From Planctomycetaceae bacterium (GTDB lineage: Bacteria; Planctomycetota; Planctomycetia; Pirellulales; Pirellulaceae): DNA of 49,999 nt. The notes under the pieces are model-generated. The model saw only the letters and a program-made list of their open reading frames with translations. It was not told where the DNA came from and did no database searches. Where the stretch lies: positions 1 through 49,999 of the forward strand of contig SKKK01000147.1 of NCBI GenBank assembly GCA_007121535.1, written 5' to 3'. Position 1 is the first letter of the stretch, and each line of letters begins with the position of its first letter. Of this stretch, positions 18,417 to 27,400 are shown piece after piece. A program made the position numbers and the translations under genes.

Positions 18417-19325
18417 ATGAGAATTCGCCACTTCATCGCCCCCGCCTTCGCTCTGCTGCTGGTCGTGCCGGCCGGCGCGCAAGATGCGCTGATGCATGAC
18501 CATCCCTACAATTACCAAGTCACTCCGACCTATGCCAGTTACCACGGATTCAGCGTGCCGGGCCACTGCTGTGGTACCCCGATGCCGCACTACGGTACCT
18601 GGTGGACTGGCAGACACCTCGGCCATGGCTATGCCTGCGACCATCACCGGCTTCGTACGGGCTGGTTGGGGCATCGGCTTGCCCTGCGTCACGGTTGCCG
18701 AAGCTGCGGAACGGCCGGTTGCTGCGGCGCTCACACCGCCGTGCAAAAGGCCGGTCCCATCCAGAAAGCCGCCGTACAGAAAGGCGCCGTACAGAAAGCC
18801 GCTCCCGTTCAGAAGGCGGCTCCGGTGCAACGTGCGATGGTGCAAAAGGCAGCCCCCGTCCAGAAGTCGCCGGTCCAACGCCACTTCGCGGCACACCGAG
18901 CCCACGTACCGACGCGAATGATGCGGCACCGCACGCCGCTAGTGTCCCAAAAGGCTTTCCCGGTCGTTCAAAAGGCCGCGCCGGTGGTCCAGAAATCTCA
19001 TCCGGTCGTTCAAAAGGCTCATCCCGTCCAGAAAGGACACTGGCAGAAATCGGCCCACTGCTGCGGTACCGTAGCCCACGGCCGGCACGCGCGTCCCACG
19101 TTGTGCGAGCGACTGCACGCTCGGCGAGCCCTGCGTGCATCGTTGCGGATGCAAGCTTGGGGTACCGCTTGCTGCTCGGACGTCAAAGGCGGCAAGGGCG
19201 GCATGCTGATGGAACCGTACTACGGTCCGCCTGCCGGTACATGGGAAGCCGACGAAGAAGATTCGATTCTGACTCCCAATTCCAGTGGTACCACTAACCC
19301 AACCAGTTGGGGACCTACAACCTGA
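18417..19325 (+). CDS. Exported His/Cys-rich protein with Val-Gln-Lys-Ala repeats
   Basis: This is 302 residues from the ATG at 18417 (AAAGGA upstream), which begins a signal peptide (IAPAFALLLVVPAGAQ). The mature protein starts His/Tyr-rich and contains CC or C-x-x-C-like pairs (PGHCCGTP, CRSCGTAGCCG, SAHCCGT, GTACCSD). The centre consists of degenerate units of A-x-V-Q-K and P-V-V-Q-K, with roughly fifteen VQK-like tripeptides, followed by a His/Arg-rich part. The tail is acidic and ends TSWGPTT. No enzyme motif is seen. A cell-envelope or structural role, perhaps metal binding or disulfide cross-linking, is a guess. It stands alone, with a leader hairpin before it and a strong stem-loop after it. 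Confidence 0.65.
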   Translation: MRIRHFIAPAFALLLVVPAGAQDALMHDHPYNYQVTPTYASYHGFSVPGHCCGTPMPHYGTWWTGRHLGHGYACDHHRLRTGWLGHRLALRHGCRSCGTAGCCGAHTAVQKAGPIQKAAVQKGAVQKAAPVQKAAPVQRAMVQKAAPVQKSPVQRHFAAHRAHVPTRMMRHRTPLVSQKAFPVVQKAAPVVQKSHPVVQKAHPVQKGHWQKSAHCCGTVAHGRHARPTLCERLHARRALRASLRMQAWGTACCSDVKGGKGGMLMEPYYGPPAGTWEADEEDSILTPNSSGTTNPTSWGPTT

Positions 19326-19373
19326 TCGGACAAAGAGATCACAGTCTCGAAGTGGGAAGTGAGCGGTATGGTG

Positions 19374-19402
19374 CGAGCCGCGGACGAAATGTCCGCGGCT
19401 CG
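19374..19402. terminator. GC-rich stem-loop between convergent genes
   Basis: A 12-bp perfect stem (CGAGCCGCGGAC with its complement) closes the loop GAAAT between the convergent genes ending at 19325 and 19434. No strong T-run follows on either strand, so termination efficiency is uncertain. The position suits a bidirectional terminator. Confidence 0.6.
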
Positions 19403-19433
19403 TTGTCATGCTGCTCGACGCGGCTGTGAAAAG

Positions 19434-20111
19434 CTAGTCGGCACTCAGCGGGGTGAGATGGACGTTGCGGAAGTGGATCTTGCCGCCTTCGGATTGCAAC
19501 CCGATCGGGCCCGCCAGCACGTCGCAGTCGGTGGCCTCGTTGACCTTTTCGCCATTGATCACCAACGTCAGATCGCCGCCCTTCAGCGTGATTTCATACT
19601 TGTTCCACTCGCCCGGCTCTTTTTCGGCGTCCTTGATCTTGCCGACGCCCCAGAAGTCGCCCAATGCCTTGTGACCTCTTATCTCGCGCCAACGCTGTTT
19701 GTCGCCGCTGAGTTTGAATCCGTAAAAGCCCCAAATGTCGCCCGCGCTGCCATGCATCAACTGAGCCTCGACGCATTTGGGTAAGAACGAAATCGGCTCG
19801 CTGGCAATCCGCAGAAGCACGCCGTTATTCCCGGGTTCGGTTCCCGGTGCCCAACGCCACTCGAGACTCAGCTTAAAATCCTGGAACTTCTGCTTGGTAT
19901 ACAAATAACCCAGTGGGGTTCCCGTGCACGTCAAGATTCCATCTTCGAGGCTCCAAACATCCTCCTTCTTGACATCTTCGATCAGATGGTAGTCCCAGTC
20001 GTCCAATCCTGCCCCGCCCAATAAATCGATTTTCTCTTGAGCCACCGTTACGCTCGTTCCGACCAACAGGGCCAAAAGAAGTGCGAGCATTGATGTTGTA
20101 GCTTTCCACAT
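19434..20111 (-). CDS. Exported DUF1080 (3-keto-disaccharide hydrolase-like) protein
   Basis: This is 225 residues. The ATG at 20111 has AAGGAGAT seven bases upstream and begins a signal peptide (MLALLLALLVGTSVTVAQ). The mature chain is a concanavalin-like jelly-roll of the DUF1080 family (PF06439). It shows DVWSLEDGILTCTGTPLGYL, FKLSLEWRWAPGTEPGNNGV, CVEAQLMHGSAGDIWGFYG and a C-terminal GPIGLQSEGGKIHFRNVHL. These match the usual order of landmarks, including the G-N-S/N-G-V turn. The family is extremely expanded in planctomycetes and has been linked to hydrolysis of 3-keto-glycosides. Substrate is unknown. It is transcribed alone. Confidence 0.88.
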   Translation of the reverse strand: MWKATTSMLALLLALLVGTSVTVAQEKIDLLGGAGLDDWDYHLIEDVKKEDVWSLEDGILTCTGTPLGYLYTKQKFQDFKLSLEWRWAPGTEPGNNGVLLRIASEPISFLPKCVEAQLMHGSAGDIWGFYGFKLSGDKQRWREIRGHKALGDFWGVGKIKDAEKEPGEWNKYEITLKGGDLTLVINGEKVNEATDCDVLAGPIGLQSEGGKIHFRNVHLTPLSAD

Positions 20112-20239
20112 GTTGCCATCTCCTTGAAAAACGGGTGTCAAAAACCATTTGGTCCACGGCTACCCAGGATACACAGAATCGGTCGGGTTGGTAAGGACGC
20201 AGACGAGGCGAATTCTTCGTGTCTCGTTGGCGGCGACGA

Positions 20240-21244
20240 TTATCGAACCGTCGGTCGGAAGGCTTGGCAGCCGATCTCGGCCATTCGCTGCTTCAGTACG
20301 GTGAAAGTCGCATCGTCCGGGCAGACGCCGATAATCGCGCCGCCGGAGCCCGCGAACTTCGCGCTGACGCCGACCGAACGTGCCGTTTCGATCATCTGCA
20401 GGTGGCTGGGATGGATCGGTACGATGCTGCGTCTCAAGTCGAAATTCTCGTCCATCAATCGACTCAGTTCGGGTGTGTCGCCCCGCAACAGGGCGTCTCG
20501 CGCTTGGTGAGCCAACTGGGCGAACCGATCCATCGCGGCCAGCACGACCGGATCGCCTTGTTCGTATCGGGCGCGCAACGGCGTATGCGAGACCTCGGTC
20601 GGCTCCCCTGCGTCGGCGCTGAAGGCGACGTACAGCGGCGGCAATAGGGTAGGGTCCATCGGCTCGTACACACCGTAACGGAAGCCGTGCTGCTGACGCA
20701 TCGATTCTCGGGCAAAGTCCATGTAGACCACGCCCTCGTGAACCTGGATCACTCGATCCTGCAAACCGGCCATGATTCCCAATTCCTCGGTCTCGACGCT
20801 CAACGCCAGCGACGGCTGAAGATAAAGGGGGATCTGGACGTTGTAGAACTTCATCAACGCTCGCAAGGTCGCCACGATAATCGCGCTGGACCCAGCCAAT
20901 CCGACACAGCGAGGGATGTTGCTCTCGTACCGCACCGAGAAATTCCGCTGGTGCAAACGATGTTTTCCGCGACAGTATTCCAAGAACTTCTTGATCGTCG
21001 CTTTGACCAGCCGGATACCACCGTAGTAACCGTGCAGACGCACATCGCGAGCCAGTTCTTCGATCGAATCGAATCGGCTCTGATCCTCCTGGCTCAGCAC
21101 CAGTTCCAGCCGCTCCCATTCGTACAGGATCACTTCCGCGAAGAAGTCGTGGACAATGATCGATATCGTCTTGCCGTGGTAGCCGTCCGACGGATTGCCG
21201 ATCAATCCGCAACGAGCCGATCCTCGGGTTCGAATGATCTCCAT
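20240..21244 (-). CDS. GHMP kinase resembling plant glucuronokinase
   Basis: This is 334 residues. The ATG at 21244 has GCAGGAGG upstream. GHMP landmarks are the phosphate-binding SNIPRCVGLAGSSAIIVATL and the C-terminal KFAGSGGAIIGVC. The segments TEELGIMAGLQDRVIQVHEG, VYMDF and YEPMDPTLLPPLYVAF match my memory of plant glucuronokinase (GLCAK), which phosphorylates glucuronate to glucuronate-1-phosphate. That match is more specific than to mevalonate or galactokinases. The gene lies 40 bp after a UTP-glucose-1-phosphate uridylyltransferase-like gene on the same strand. That neighbour could in principle convert the product to UDP-glucuronate. The substrate is inferred; another sugar or mevalonate is possible. 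Confidence 0.65.
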   Translation of the reverse strand: MEIIRTRGSARCGLIGNPSDGYHGKTISIIVHDFFAEVILYEWERLELVLSQEDQSRFDSIEELARDVRLHGYYGGIRLVKATIKKFLEYCRGKHRLHQRNFSVRYESNIPRCVGLAGSSAIIVATLRALMKFYNVQIPLYLQPSLALSVETEELGIMAGLQDRVIQVHEGVVYMDFARESMRQQHGFRYGVYEPMDPTLLPPLYVAFSADAGEPTEVSHTPLRARYEQGDPVVLAAMDRFAQLAHQARDALLRGDTPELSRLMDENFDLRRSIVPIHPSHLQMIETARSVGVSAKFAGSGGAIIGVCPDDATFTVLKQRMAEIGCQAFRPTVR

Positions 21245-21284
21245 GGCTGTGCCTCCTGCGGGAATGCCATCGCCGCCGTTGCGA

Positions 21285-22172
21285 TCAAGGCCGCTCGAGC
21301 AAGGCCTGGATGTGTTCCCGCAATCCATCACCGAATTGCGGGTCGGCCAAAGCGAAATCGACGAACGCGCGAAAATAACTGCCGAAATTTCCGATATCGT
21401 AGCGGCGTTCATGAGGGTGAAGCCGGACCCCCAGCCCTTTGCCCCCTTCGCTTAGAATCGTCTGAATCGCATCGGTCAGTTGAATCTCGCCCCCTTTGCC
21501 CGGGCGGGTTTCGGCCAGCTTGTCGAAGATCACCGGATTAAAGACGTAGCGGGCTGCGACCGCCAGGTTGGAAGGTGCTTCGTCCACCGCAGGCTTCTCG
21601 ATCAAACTCTCCAAGTCGAAAACGTCATCCACCGACCCGCGAGGTTTGGCGATCCCGTACCGAAACACCTCGTCGCGCGGCACCTCCTCGAACGCAACGA
21701 CCACATCCGCCCCGGTGGTCTCGAACAAGGCGGTCATGCGAGCCACGATGTCGGATTGGGCGTTCAAGCCGATGATGGAATCCCCCAGGGCCACCACGAA
21801 CGGTTGTTTGCCCACCAGCGGAGCCGCACACAGCACGGCATGTCCCAAACCAAGCTGCCGTCGCTGACGCGTGTAAAAATATTCCATCTCTTGACGCTCG
21901 AAGTCCAGCTCGGCCAATGCTTGCTCGCGGCCACTTTCCCGCAAATACGTGATCAGATCGCCGTCGGTGTCGAAATGGTTTTCGATCGAGTGTTTTCCCT
22001 TGCCGGTCACGAACAATAAACGGCCGATGCCAGACAACGCCAGTTCTTCGACCACGTGTTGAGCCACCGGTTTGCGTCCCACCGGCAGCATCTCCTTGGG
22101 CTGGCTCTTGGTCGCGGGCAACAGACGCGTGCCCAATCCGGCGACCGGAACAACCGCGATATCGATCGACAT
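21285..22172 (-). CDS. galU: UTP--glucose-1-phosphate uridylyltransferase family
   Basis: This is 295 residues, the usual GalU size. The N-terminus has the nucleotidyltransferase loop PVAGLGTRLLPATKSQPKEM, the LPVGRKPVAQHVVEEL segment, the magnesium-site ALGDSII, and LIEKPAVDEAPSNLAVAARY, all standard GalU motifs. The ending RYDIGNFGSYFRAFVDFAL is also typical. The enzyme makes UDP-glucose from UTP and glucose-1-phosphate for surface polysaccharide. Because the next gene is a glucuronokinase-like kinase, a relaxed specificity including glucuronate-1-phosphate is conceivable. It starts at the ATG at 22172. Its promoter probably lies in the 184-bp gap upstream, which carries a repeat remnant at 22293. 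Confidence 0.88.
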   Translation of the reverse strand: MSIDIAVVPVAGLGTRLLPATKSQPKEMLPVGRKPVAQHVVEELALSGIGRLLFVTGKGKHSIENHFDTDGDLITYLRESGREQALAELDFERQEMEYFYTRQRRQLGLGHAVLCAAPLVGKQPFVVALGDSIIGLNAQSDIVARMTALFETTGADVVVAFEEVPRDEVFRYGIAKPRGSVDDVFDLESLIEKPAVDEAPSNLAVAARYVFNPVIFDKLAETRPGKGGEIQLTDAIQTILSEGGKGLGVRLHPHERRYDIGNFGSYFRAFVDFALADPQFGDGLREHIQALLERP

Positions 22173-22356
22173 AATTTTCCTTTAACGCAGAGGCTGCGAA
22201 ATCCCGGGCGTCTCGGCACGATTGTGACGGATCGCACTGAAATCCTGTATGCCACCTTTCTACCTCACGTGGTTTCCGGTCGCAACCGTAGATAGGCTGG
22301 GTCTCCGACCCGATTCGGCCGAAACGGAGTCCCCGCCTGCGAAGATGCTGCTTCGC

Positions 22357-24837
22357 TTACTCTTGCTGCGCGTGCCGCGCGATCTGTTGCGGGTCGAGAG
22401 CACTGCGATGGCTGATGCGGCTGCCGTAGATCTGCAAGGCTCGAATCTCGCCGCGGAACTGGCGGTCCAGGCCGAAGCTGCGCATGGTTTCGTTGAAATT
22501 GCCGATCGCCAACGGCCCGGGCTCCACCGCGACCGGGCCGGCGGCGTAGGTGGTTTTGCGGTCGAGCTTCACTGGGGTCGGTCCGGGCGCGTCGCGCGGT
22601 TCGCTGAAGTACCAAGCGACGTTGTCGCGCGACTGCGTGGCATCGTAGCTGACGGCGAAAAAGGTCCACTTGCCCACCACCAATTTGCCTGGGGAACTGT
22701 CGTTGCGAACCGAGTCGGGCCATTGGTTGACCGCCAGACGTAAACCCCCGTCGGAGTGGCACACCAAGTCGATACCGGAATGATCCCGATCCAAGCAGAA
22801 AACGATCCGGTTGCCGCCGCTGCCGATCTGAAGGCTCTCCGGTTTGACCCAGCCCAAGATCGTGAACGAGCGCAGGCCGCGTAGATCGTCGGTGGCCCGG
22901 TCGTCGCCTCGCGCCCAGCCCCACGGTTGGCCGTTCGGGAAATGCAGCGAACCGGCCGTTCCTCGCCGCGCGGTTCCGTGCAGCTTCAAGGCGGGTTTCT
23001 CACCCCGTTCGAATCCGACTCGCACGATCGGCTCGCTCGGGTCGCGATCGACGGCGATCTCCATAATGTGCTGGCCCACGCCGCCGCGAGCATCGGTGAC
23101 GGTCAGCGTGACGCAATAGAGCCCCGATTGCTGATACACGTGGGTGGGGCGGGGCGAATCGCTGGTCGTGCCGTCGCCGAAGTCCCAATGCATCCGCTCG
23201 CCGCCCGTGCCCGTGAACTCGATTTTCAACGGCGGCTGGCCTGCGGTCACCGAAGCGGTGATTCTCGCCTCGGGCCGTAGCGGCTCATCCGGCTGATAGG
23301 GTGTCAACCGGAAAGCAATGTCCGAACGCGCGGCCGTCAGAGTGAATCGCCCCGCGGGCGCTGTCCCTAACGGTGCGATCGTCATCGTCCACGGATCGAT
23401 CCGATCGAATTTGTACGGCCGGTCGCCCGGCAACTCGACCGTCCCCGTCCCCGGCTTCTGAAAATAGACCAAGTAGTACGCGCCCGGCTTGGCCAGCATG
23501 AATCGATCGTTGTCTTCTCGTGTCGGCCCTAAATCCTCAAACGGCGGTGCGTCGGCCATCAGTTCCTTCAGCCAAGCGATCCGCTGCGGGCTGGTCCCGT
23601 GCAGCACGCCGCCTTTGGACCACCACAGCAGATCCTCCGGATGTTGATACGTCTCGCCGTGCCCCACGTAGCCGCCGCACATCGTCCCGATCCAGAACCG
23701 GCGGACCATCTCCTCGGGGCTCAGGTTGCCCCAGCCCTGCGGGATGTTGCCCTCGTAGCCGCACTCGTCGATCACCACCGGCCGCTTGTACTGCTCGCGC
23801 CACTCGATCACGCGATGCACGTCATGGCGTTGGATGCTGGAGTGTGTCACCCACGGTTTCGAGTAATCGTAGAAACCGCGGCAGTTGTGAATGCTGCGCA
23901 GACGTTGATGCCCGTCCTCGTTTTGCAAGATCTGAAAGAATCGGTCCCAATCGGCCATCTGCTTATCGCCTCGATGATTGGCCATCGCACCCGGCGCCAT
24001 CAGATCGAATTCGTTGGCCAGCGACCACCAAAGGTTGCGAAAGGCGCCCAGCCGAGCGATGGCGTACCGCAAATAGCGATCGTCGTTGGCCGAGCCCATT
24101 TCGGCGAACCCCCAGCGGTCGTAGGGGTGCCAGAGGATCAGGTCGGCTTCGATGCCCAACTGCTGCAAATCCAAAATTCGCTGTTCCAAGTGCCGCCAAA
24201 ACAGCGGGTCGGGGCGAGTGAAGTCGAATTTGCCGTCGGCCTTCTTGACAAACGCAAACCGTTCCGGCTCGTTGCGATTGTAAGCATAGCTCTTGGGAAA
24301 CACGCAGAAGCGGATCTTGTTGAACGGCGAATCCGCCAGCGTTTCGAGCGTCTGCCGCTGCATCGCTTCGGGCTGGTGGATCCAGGCGTAGCAGGTCGTC
24401 CCGAATTGGTGATATGGTGTGCCGTCGGCGTAGCGGAAATAGTAAGTCTTGAATACCTCGACCGGTCCACGATTGCCCTCCGAAGGCGAAGTGACGGTCA
24501 GCGAACCGGTTTGGCCATCCAGTTCCGGTCGGTTGCTGGACGTCTTGTACCGCCACGTACCGGCGGTGGGAGGCGAAAAACGGACCTTGTACACGTCATC
24601 GCCGTCCCAAAAGCCCAAGACCTCGATCGTTCGGTCGCCCCGGGAAAACTCGGCCTTCAGTTGCACGTCGACATACGGATTGCCACCCGAGGGTCCACGA
24701 AGAACGACGTCAGTATGCCCCCATTGCTCGACAGCCCGCACCGTGACACTGTTGACAAGACCCTGCGTCAGGGTCAGTGCAAGGCAAAACAAAAGGGATC
24801 GCCAAGGCAATCTGTTCGCGAACCGGTGAATCGTCAT
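22357..24837 (-). CDS. Secreted DUF5060/DUF4038 glycoside-hydrolase-like protein with PKD and LamG domains
   Basis: This is 826 residues. The ATG at 24837 has CAGGAG upstream and starts a signal peptide (LPWRSLLFCLALTLTQG). Domains in order: DUF5060 (about 35-125; VEQWGHTDVVLRGPSGGNPY, GFWDGDDVYKVRFSPPTAGT), a DUF4038-type TIM barrel (about 135-420; TPYHQFGTTCYAWIHQ, LWWSLANEFDLM with a likely acid/base glutamate, RPVVIDECGYEG with a likely nucleophile glutamate), a putative C-terminal beta region, a PKD domain (about 560-640; MHWDFGDGTTSD, THVYQQSGLYCVTLTVTDA) and a LamG/concanavalin-like domain to the end. The frame stays open far upstream, but that part overlaps the oxidoreductase remnant and is not coding. 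It is likely an extracellular polysaccharide-degrading enzyme; the substrate is unknown. Confidence 0.85.
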   Translation of the reverse strand: MTIHRFANRLPWRSLLFCLALTLTQGLVNSVTVRAVEQWGHTDVVLRGPSGGNPYVDVQLKAEFSRGDRTIEVLGFWDGDDVYKVRFSPPTAGTWRYKTSSNRPELDGQTGSLTVTSPSEGNRGPVEVFKTYYFRYADGTPYHQFGTTCYAWIHQPEAMQRQTLETLADSPFNKIRFCVFPKSYAYNRNEPERFAFVKKADGKFDFTRPDPLFWRHLEQRILDLQQLGIEADLILWHPYDRWGFAEMGSANDDRYLRYAIARLGAFRNLWWSLANEFDLMAPGAMANHRGDKQMADWDRFFQILQNEDGHQRLRSIHNCRGFYDYSKPWVTHSSIQRHDVHRVIEWREQYKRPVVIDECGYEGNIPQGWGNLSPEEMVRRFWIGTMCGGYVGHGETYQHPEDLLWWSKGGVLHGTSPQRIAWLKELMADAPPFEDLGPTREDNDRFMLAKPGAYYLVYFQKPGTGTVELPGDRPYKFDRIDPWTMTIAPLGTAPAGRFTLTAARSDIAFRLTPYQPDEPLRPEARITASVTAGQPPLKIEFTGTGGERMHWDFGDGTTSDSPRPTHVYQQSGLYCVTLTVTDARGGVGQHIMEIAVDRDPSEPIVRVGFERGEKPALKLHGTARRGTAGSLHFPNGQPWGWARGDDRATDDLRGLRSFTILGWVKPESLQIGSGGNRIVFCLDRDHSGIDLVCHSDGGLRLAVNQWPDSVRNDSSPGKLVVGKWTFFAVSYDATQSRDNVAWYFSEPRDAPGPTPVKLDRKTTYAAGPVAVEPGPLAIGNFNETMRSFGLDRQFRGEIRALQIYGSRISHRSALDPQQIARHAQQE

Positions 24838-24947
24838 TTGTAGGGGCTCCTGAAACTGTCGTAGAAATAGCTTGGTCACGATCCGTTTCAAGGTAACGAC
24901 GGCGCTCGCGAACATCTTCCGCAATATGAGAAAATTCCTGCGGGATT

Positions 24948-25532
24948 CTAAGAAGTCTTGAGCGTCAAAACTACTTTGCCGATGTTTTCGCGACGCTGGA
25001 GGATCGTATGAGCGGCTTCGGCTTGGGTGATGGGCATCGTCATGACCTTGCCGCCCAAGGCCTTGACCAACTGGATCGCGGCGATGCCCAGACCGCTGGC
25101 GCCGGCTTGAACAAGGACCGTCTACCCGGCCTTCAGGTCGCCTTCGAGACAGAGGTTCAGGTACGAGGTTGCCATCGCTTCCGGAATCGATGCGGCTTCG
25201 ACCATGGACAAGCCGTCCGGAATGGGCACGGCCATGTCGGCCGGAACAGTAGCCCGTTCCGCATATCCCCCACCGCCCAGCAGTGCACAAACGCGGTCCC
25301 CGGCCTTCCAGCGCCCCGCCGTCGATGGCTCGACGACGACACCCGCCACCTCCAGCCCCATCCACTGCGGCCAACCCGGAGGAGGCGGATAGTTCCCGGC
25401 GCGTTGCAGCAAATCCGCGCGATTCACACCGGCGGCATGGATATCGATGACGATCTCCCCGGGCTTCGGAACCGGATCCGGTACTTCGCTCCAAACCAGC
25501 GATCGTGCTTCGTCCACCAAAACGGTGTGCAT
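24948..25532 (-). pseudogene. Degraded PIG3-type NAD(P)H quinone oxidoreductase
   Basis: The first 136 codons encode the N-terminal domain of an MDR/quinone oxidoreductase (HAAGVNRADLLQRAGNYPPP, GLEVAGVVVE, GDRVCALLGGGGYAE). An in-frame TAG (25124-25122) then replaces what should be a Gln codon in KAG-QTVLVQAG. Translation of the same frame continues as TVLVQAGASGLGIAAIQLVK and LGGKVMT. It jumps without a frameshift to the family's extreme C-terminus, AEAAHTILQRRENIGKVVLT, ending at TAG 24948. About 130 residues of the cofactor-binding and C-terminal domain are missing compared with the roughly 325-residue family. A stop plus a large in-frame deletion make this a pseudogene. Confidence 0.85.
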
Positions 25533-25629
25533 GTTACCCTCGATCTAAGCGTGGGCTCGGTTGGAGGCCGGCCACAGCGCGTTTCGGTCAGCAGCCGGCC
25601 ACAGCGCTTATCACGGTGTGCAGACGGTG

Positions 25630-26991
25630 TTATTCGGCTCGCACGTCGTACGAAAGCAGCAAATCCTGGTCGCGTAGATACAGTTTCCCGTTGGCAAGGA
25701 CCGGGTGCGACCACGCCGGCGATCTCGAACGATCCGGTTGCTCGAAGCGGCCTCGCTCGATGTACCGCTCCGGATTGACTTCGACCAGGGTCATCGTGCC
25801 GGACTCATGCCGGTAATAGAGCCGTCCATCGCCGAGTACAATCGAGCCTTTCGGAGCCACGCCCCTGGGCAGTTCTCGGCCATCCCACATGACTTCCCCC
25901 GTCTTGAAGTCGATGCAGATCAGGTTGCCACCTTCGTTGCCTCCATTGGCTCCATACAGATAGCCGTCGTGAACGATCATGCCGCCATGATGGTTTTGCA
26001 TCCTCCTGGTAAACCAGACTTCCTCGGCCGTGATCCCGCCGCTGGCATCCTTGGCCAGCTTCACCAACCCACCGCCTGTGCCGTACGCTGAAGCAGCGAG
26101 TACGAAGCCATCATGGTGAATCGGCGTGGCACAGTTGATTCCCATGCGATTCGCTGGCCGGTCATAGCTCCACAGCAGCGTACCGTCCGAGGCCGCGACC
26201 CCGATCAATGCTCTGTGCGTGAATTGTACGTATTGGCGAGTCCCGGCAAGGTCGAATGCGATCGCAGAAGCATAGGCCGCTGACGACCCACCACCACGGC
26301 CACCGCCACGGCCGCCGAAGCCACGACCACCTCGACCGGGCCGCGGCGCGACAGGGCCTTCATCGACGACCGGCAACTGGCTCGTCCAGACCAATTCGCC
26401 CGTCAATTTATCCAGAGCCGCCAGCGTTGTTTCTTCGCCGCCCGGCGTGCAGAGGATCAGGTCTCGGTCCACCAATGGCGACTCGTTGAACCTCCAGCCT
26501 GGTACCCGTCCGCCAAGGTCGCGCGTCAGACTGACCTGCCAGATGATCTGGCCATCGTCAACCTGCAAGCAAGCCAATTCGCCCCCCGATCCGAGAACGT
26601 ACATCCGTTGACCATCGACCGTCGGCGAACTGCCAGGCCCCTCGCTTCCCTGCGGCAAGCCCTCTCGGAACGCCGGTCCCAGCCGCGTCGTCCACAGCGT
26701 CTTGCCATCCGTTTCGGCAAGTGCCCAAACGACTTCGTCATCGCCGAGATTGCTCAAGCCGAAAACCCGTCCTTCAGCGATGGTAGGGGCACTGTATCCG
26801 CCACCAAGCCCGTTGACCCTCCAAGCAAGCGGTGGGCCGTCTTCTGTCCATTCCGCCAGCAGGCCACGTTCTCGGGAAACGCCGTTCCGATCGGGACCCT
26901 GCCACTGCGGCCAATCGAAAGACGGCAATGATTCCCCGAAAGCGGTCGAACTAGTCAACACCAACACCAGAAGCCAAACATAACGTTTCAT
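25630..26991 (-). CDS. Exported PQQ-like beta-propeller protein (second copy in window)
   Basis: This is 453 residues from the ATG at 26991, which begins the signal peptide [20 protein letters not shown]. The mature chain starts with [16 protein letters not shown], the opening signature of this family, and then shows blade repeats ([76 protein letters not shown]). A glycine/arginine insertion ([17 protein letters not shown]) at about residues 220-240 interrupts one blade loop and looks like an expanded low-complexity linker. It differs from the propeller at 6375 in length and in this insert. No dehydrogenase site is apparent. Confidence 0.85.
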   Translation of the reverse strand: MKRYVWLLVLVLTSSTAFGESLPSFDWPQWQGPDRNGVSRERGLLAEWTEDGPPLAWRVNGLGGGYSAPTIAEGRVFGLSNLGDDEVVWALAETDGKTLWTTRLGPAFREGLPQGSEGPGSSPTVDGQRMYVLGSGGELACLQVDDGQIIWQVSLTRDLGGRVPGWRFNESPLVDRDLILCTPGGEETTLAALDKLTGELVWTSQLPVVDEGPVAPRPGRGGRGFGGRGGGRGGGSSAAYASAIAFDLAGTRQYVQFTHRALIGVAASDGTLLWSYDRPANRMGINCATPIHHDGFVLAASAYGTGGGLVKLAKDASGGITAEEVWFTRRMQNHHGGMIVHDGYLYGANGGNEGGNLICIDFKTGEVMWDGRELPRGVAPKGSIVLGDGRLYYRHESGTMTLVEVNPERYIERGRFEQPDRSRSPAWSHPVLANGKLYLRDQDLLLSYDVRAE

Positions 26992-27193
26992 AAAAGTACT
27001 CGCCTTGAAAAAGGAACGTCGGACGATCTCGGTCACGAGCTTTTCCTTTTACAACCGGAGATTTGCGTCTTTGTTCCGAATTTCCCGTTTATTCGGTACC
27101 CGCATGCTGCATTCCAAACTCCTTGCCCATTTGGCTAAACTGCCCGCAATCGGGATAAGCATATCTCGATAAAGGCGAGGCAAGCATCATGAA

Positions 27194-27276
27194 GATGCCA
27201 CCCATCAACTACAGAATCAACACATTGCATGCGTCGGTTCGGACGTAGGCAGATCCACAGAAAGATGGGTGGCACC
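27194..27276. repeat. Inverted repeat in the gap before the Gfo/Idh gene
   Basis: GATGCCACCCATC (27194-27206) and GATGGGTGGCACC (27264-27276) are inverted copies with one mismatch. Just downstream the 11-bp word GAGCACCTGTC occurs twice in tandem (27283-27304). This 409-bp gap between divergent genes holds no reading frame I believe in; the promoter of the 27401 gene should lie here. Confidence 0.5.
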
Positions 27277-27400
27277 TACCGAGAGCACCTGTCGAGCACC
27301 TGTCGAGCATTCTCGCAGGTCGGGGTATACTCAACGTACGCAAAGTCAATGCACTCCTTTCGTCAGCGTCGGCAGAACTTCGTATCGAGGAGCGAGGGAC

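Noticed and set aside
25122-25124. Programmed readthrough or recoding of the internal TAG in the oxidoreductase frame
   Set aside because: The frame also lacks about 130 residues, so readthrough would not restore a functional enzyme; TAG is also its final stop.
22357-25494. Single 1045-codon minus-strand frame
   Set aside because: Its first ~220 codons lie over the quinone oxidoreductase remnant in another frame and give low-quality Arg/Ser-rich sequence; the signal peptide and ribosome site place the real start at 24837.
25560-25610. Direct repeat GGCCGGCCACAGCGC region near the end of the second propeller gene
   Set aside because: Two short copies about 25 bp apart in a non-coding gap; too small to separate from chance in GC-rich DNA.
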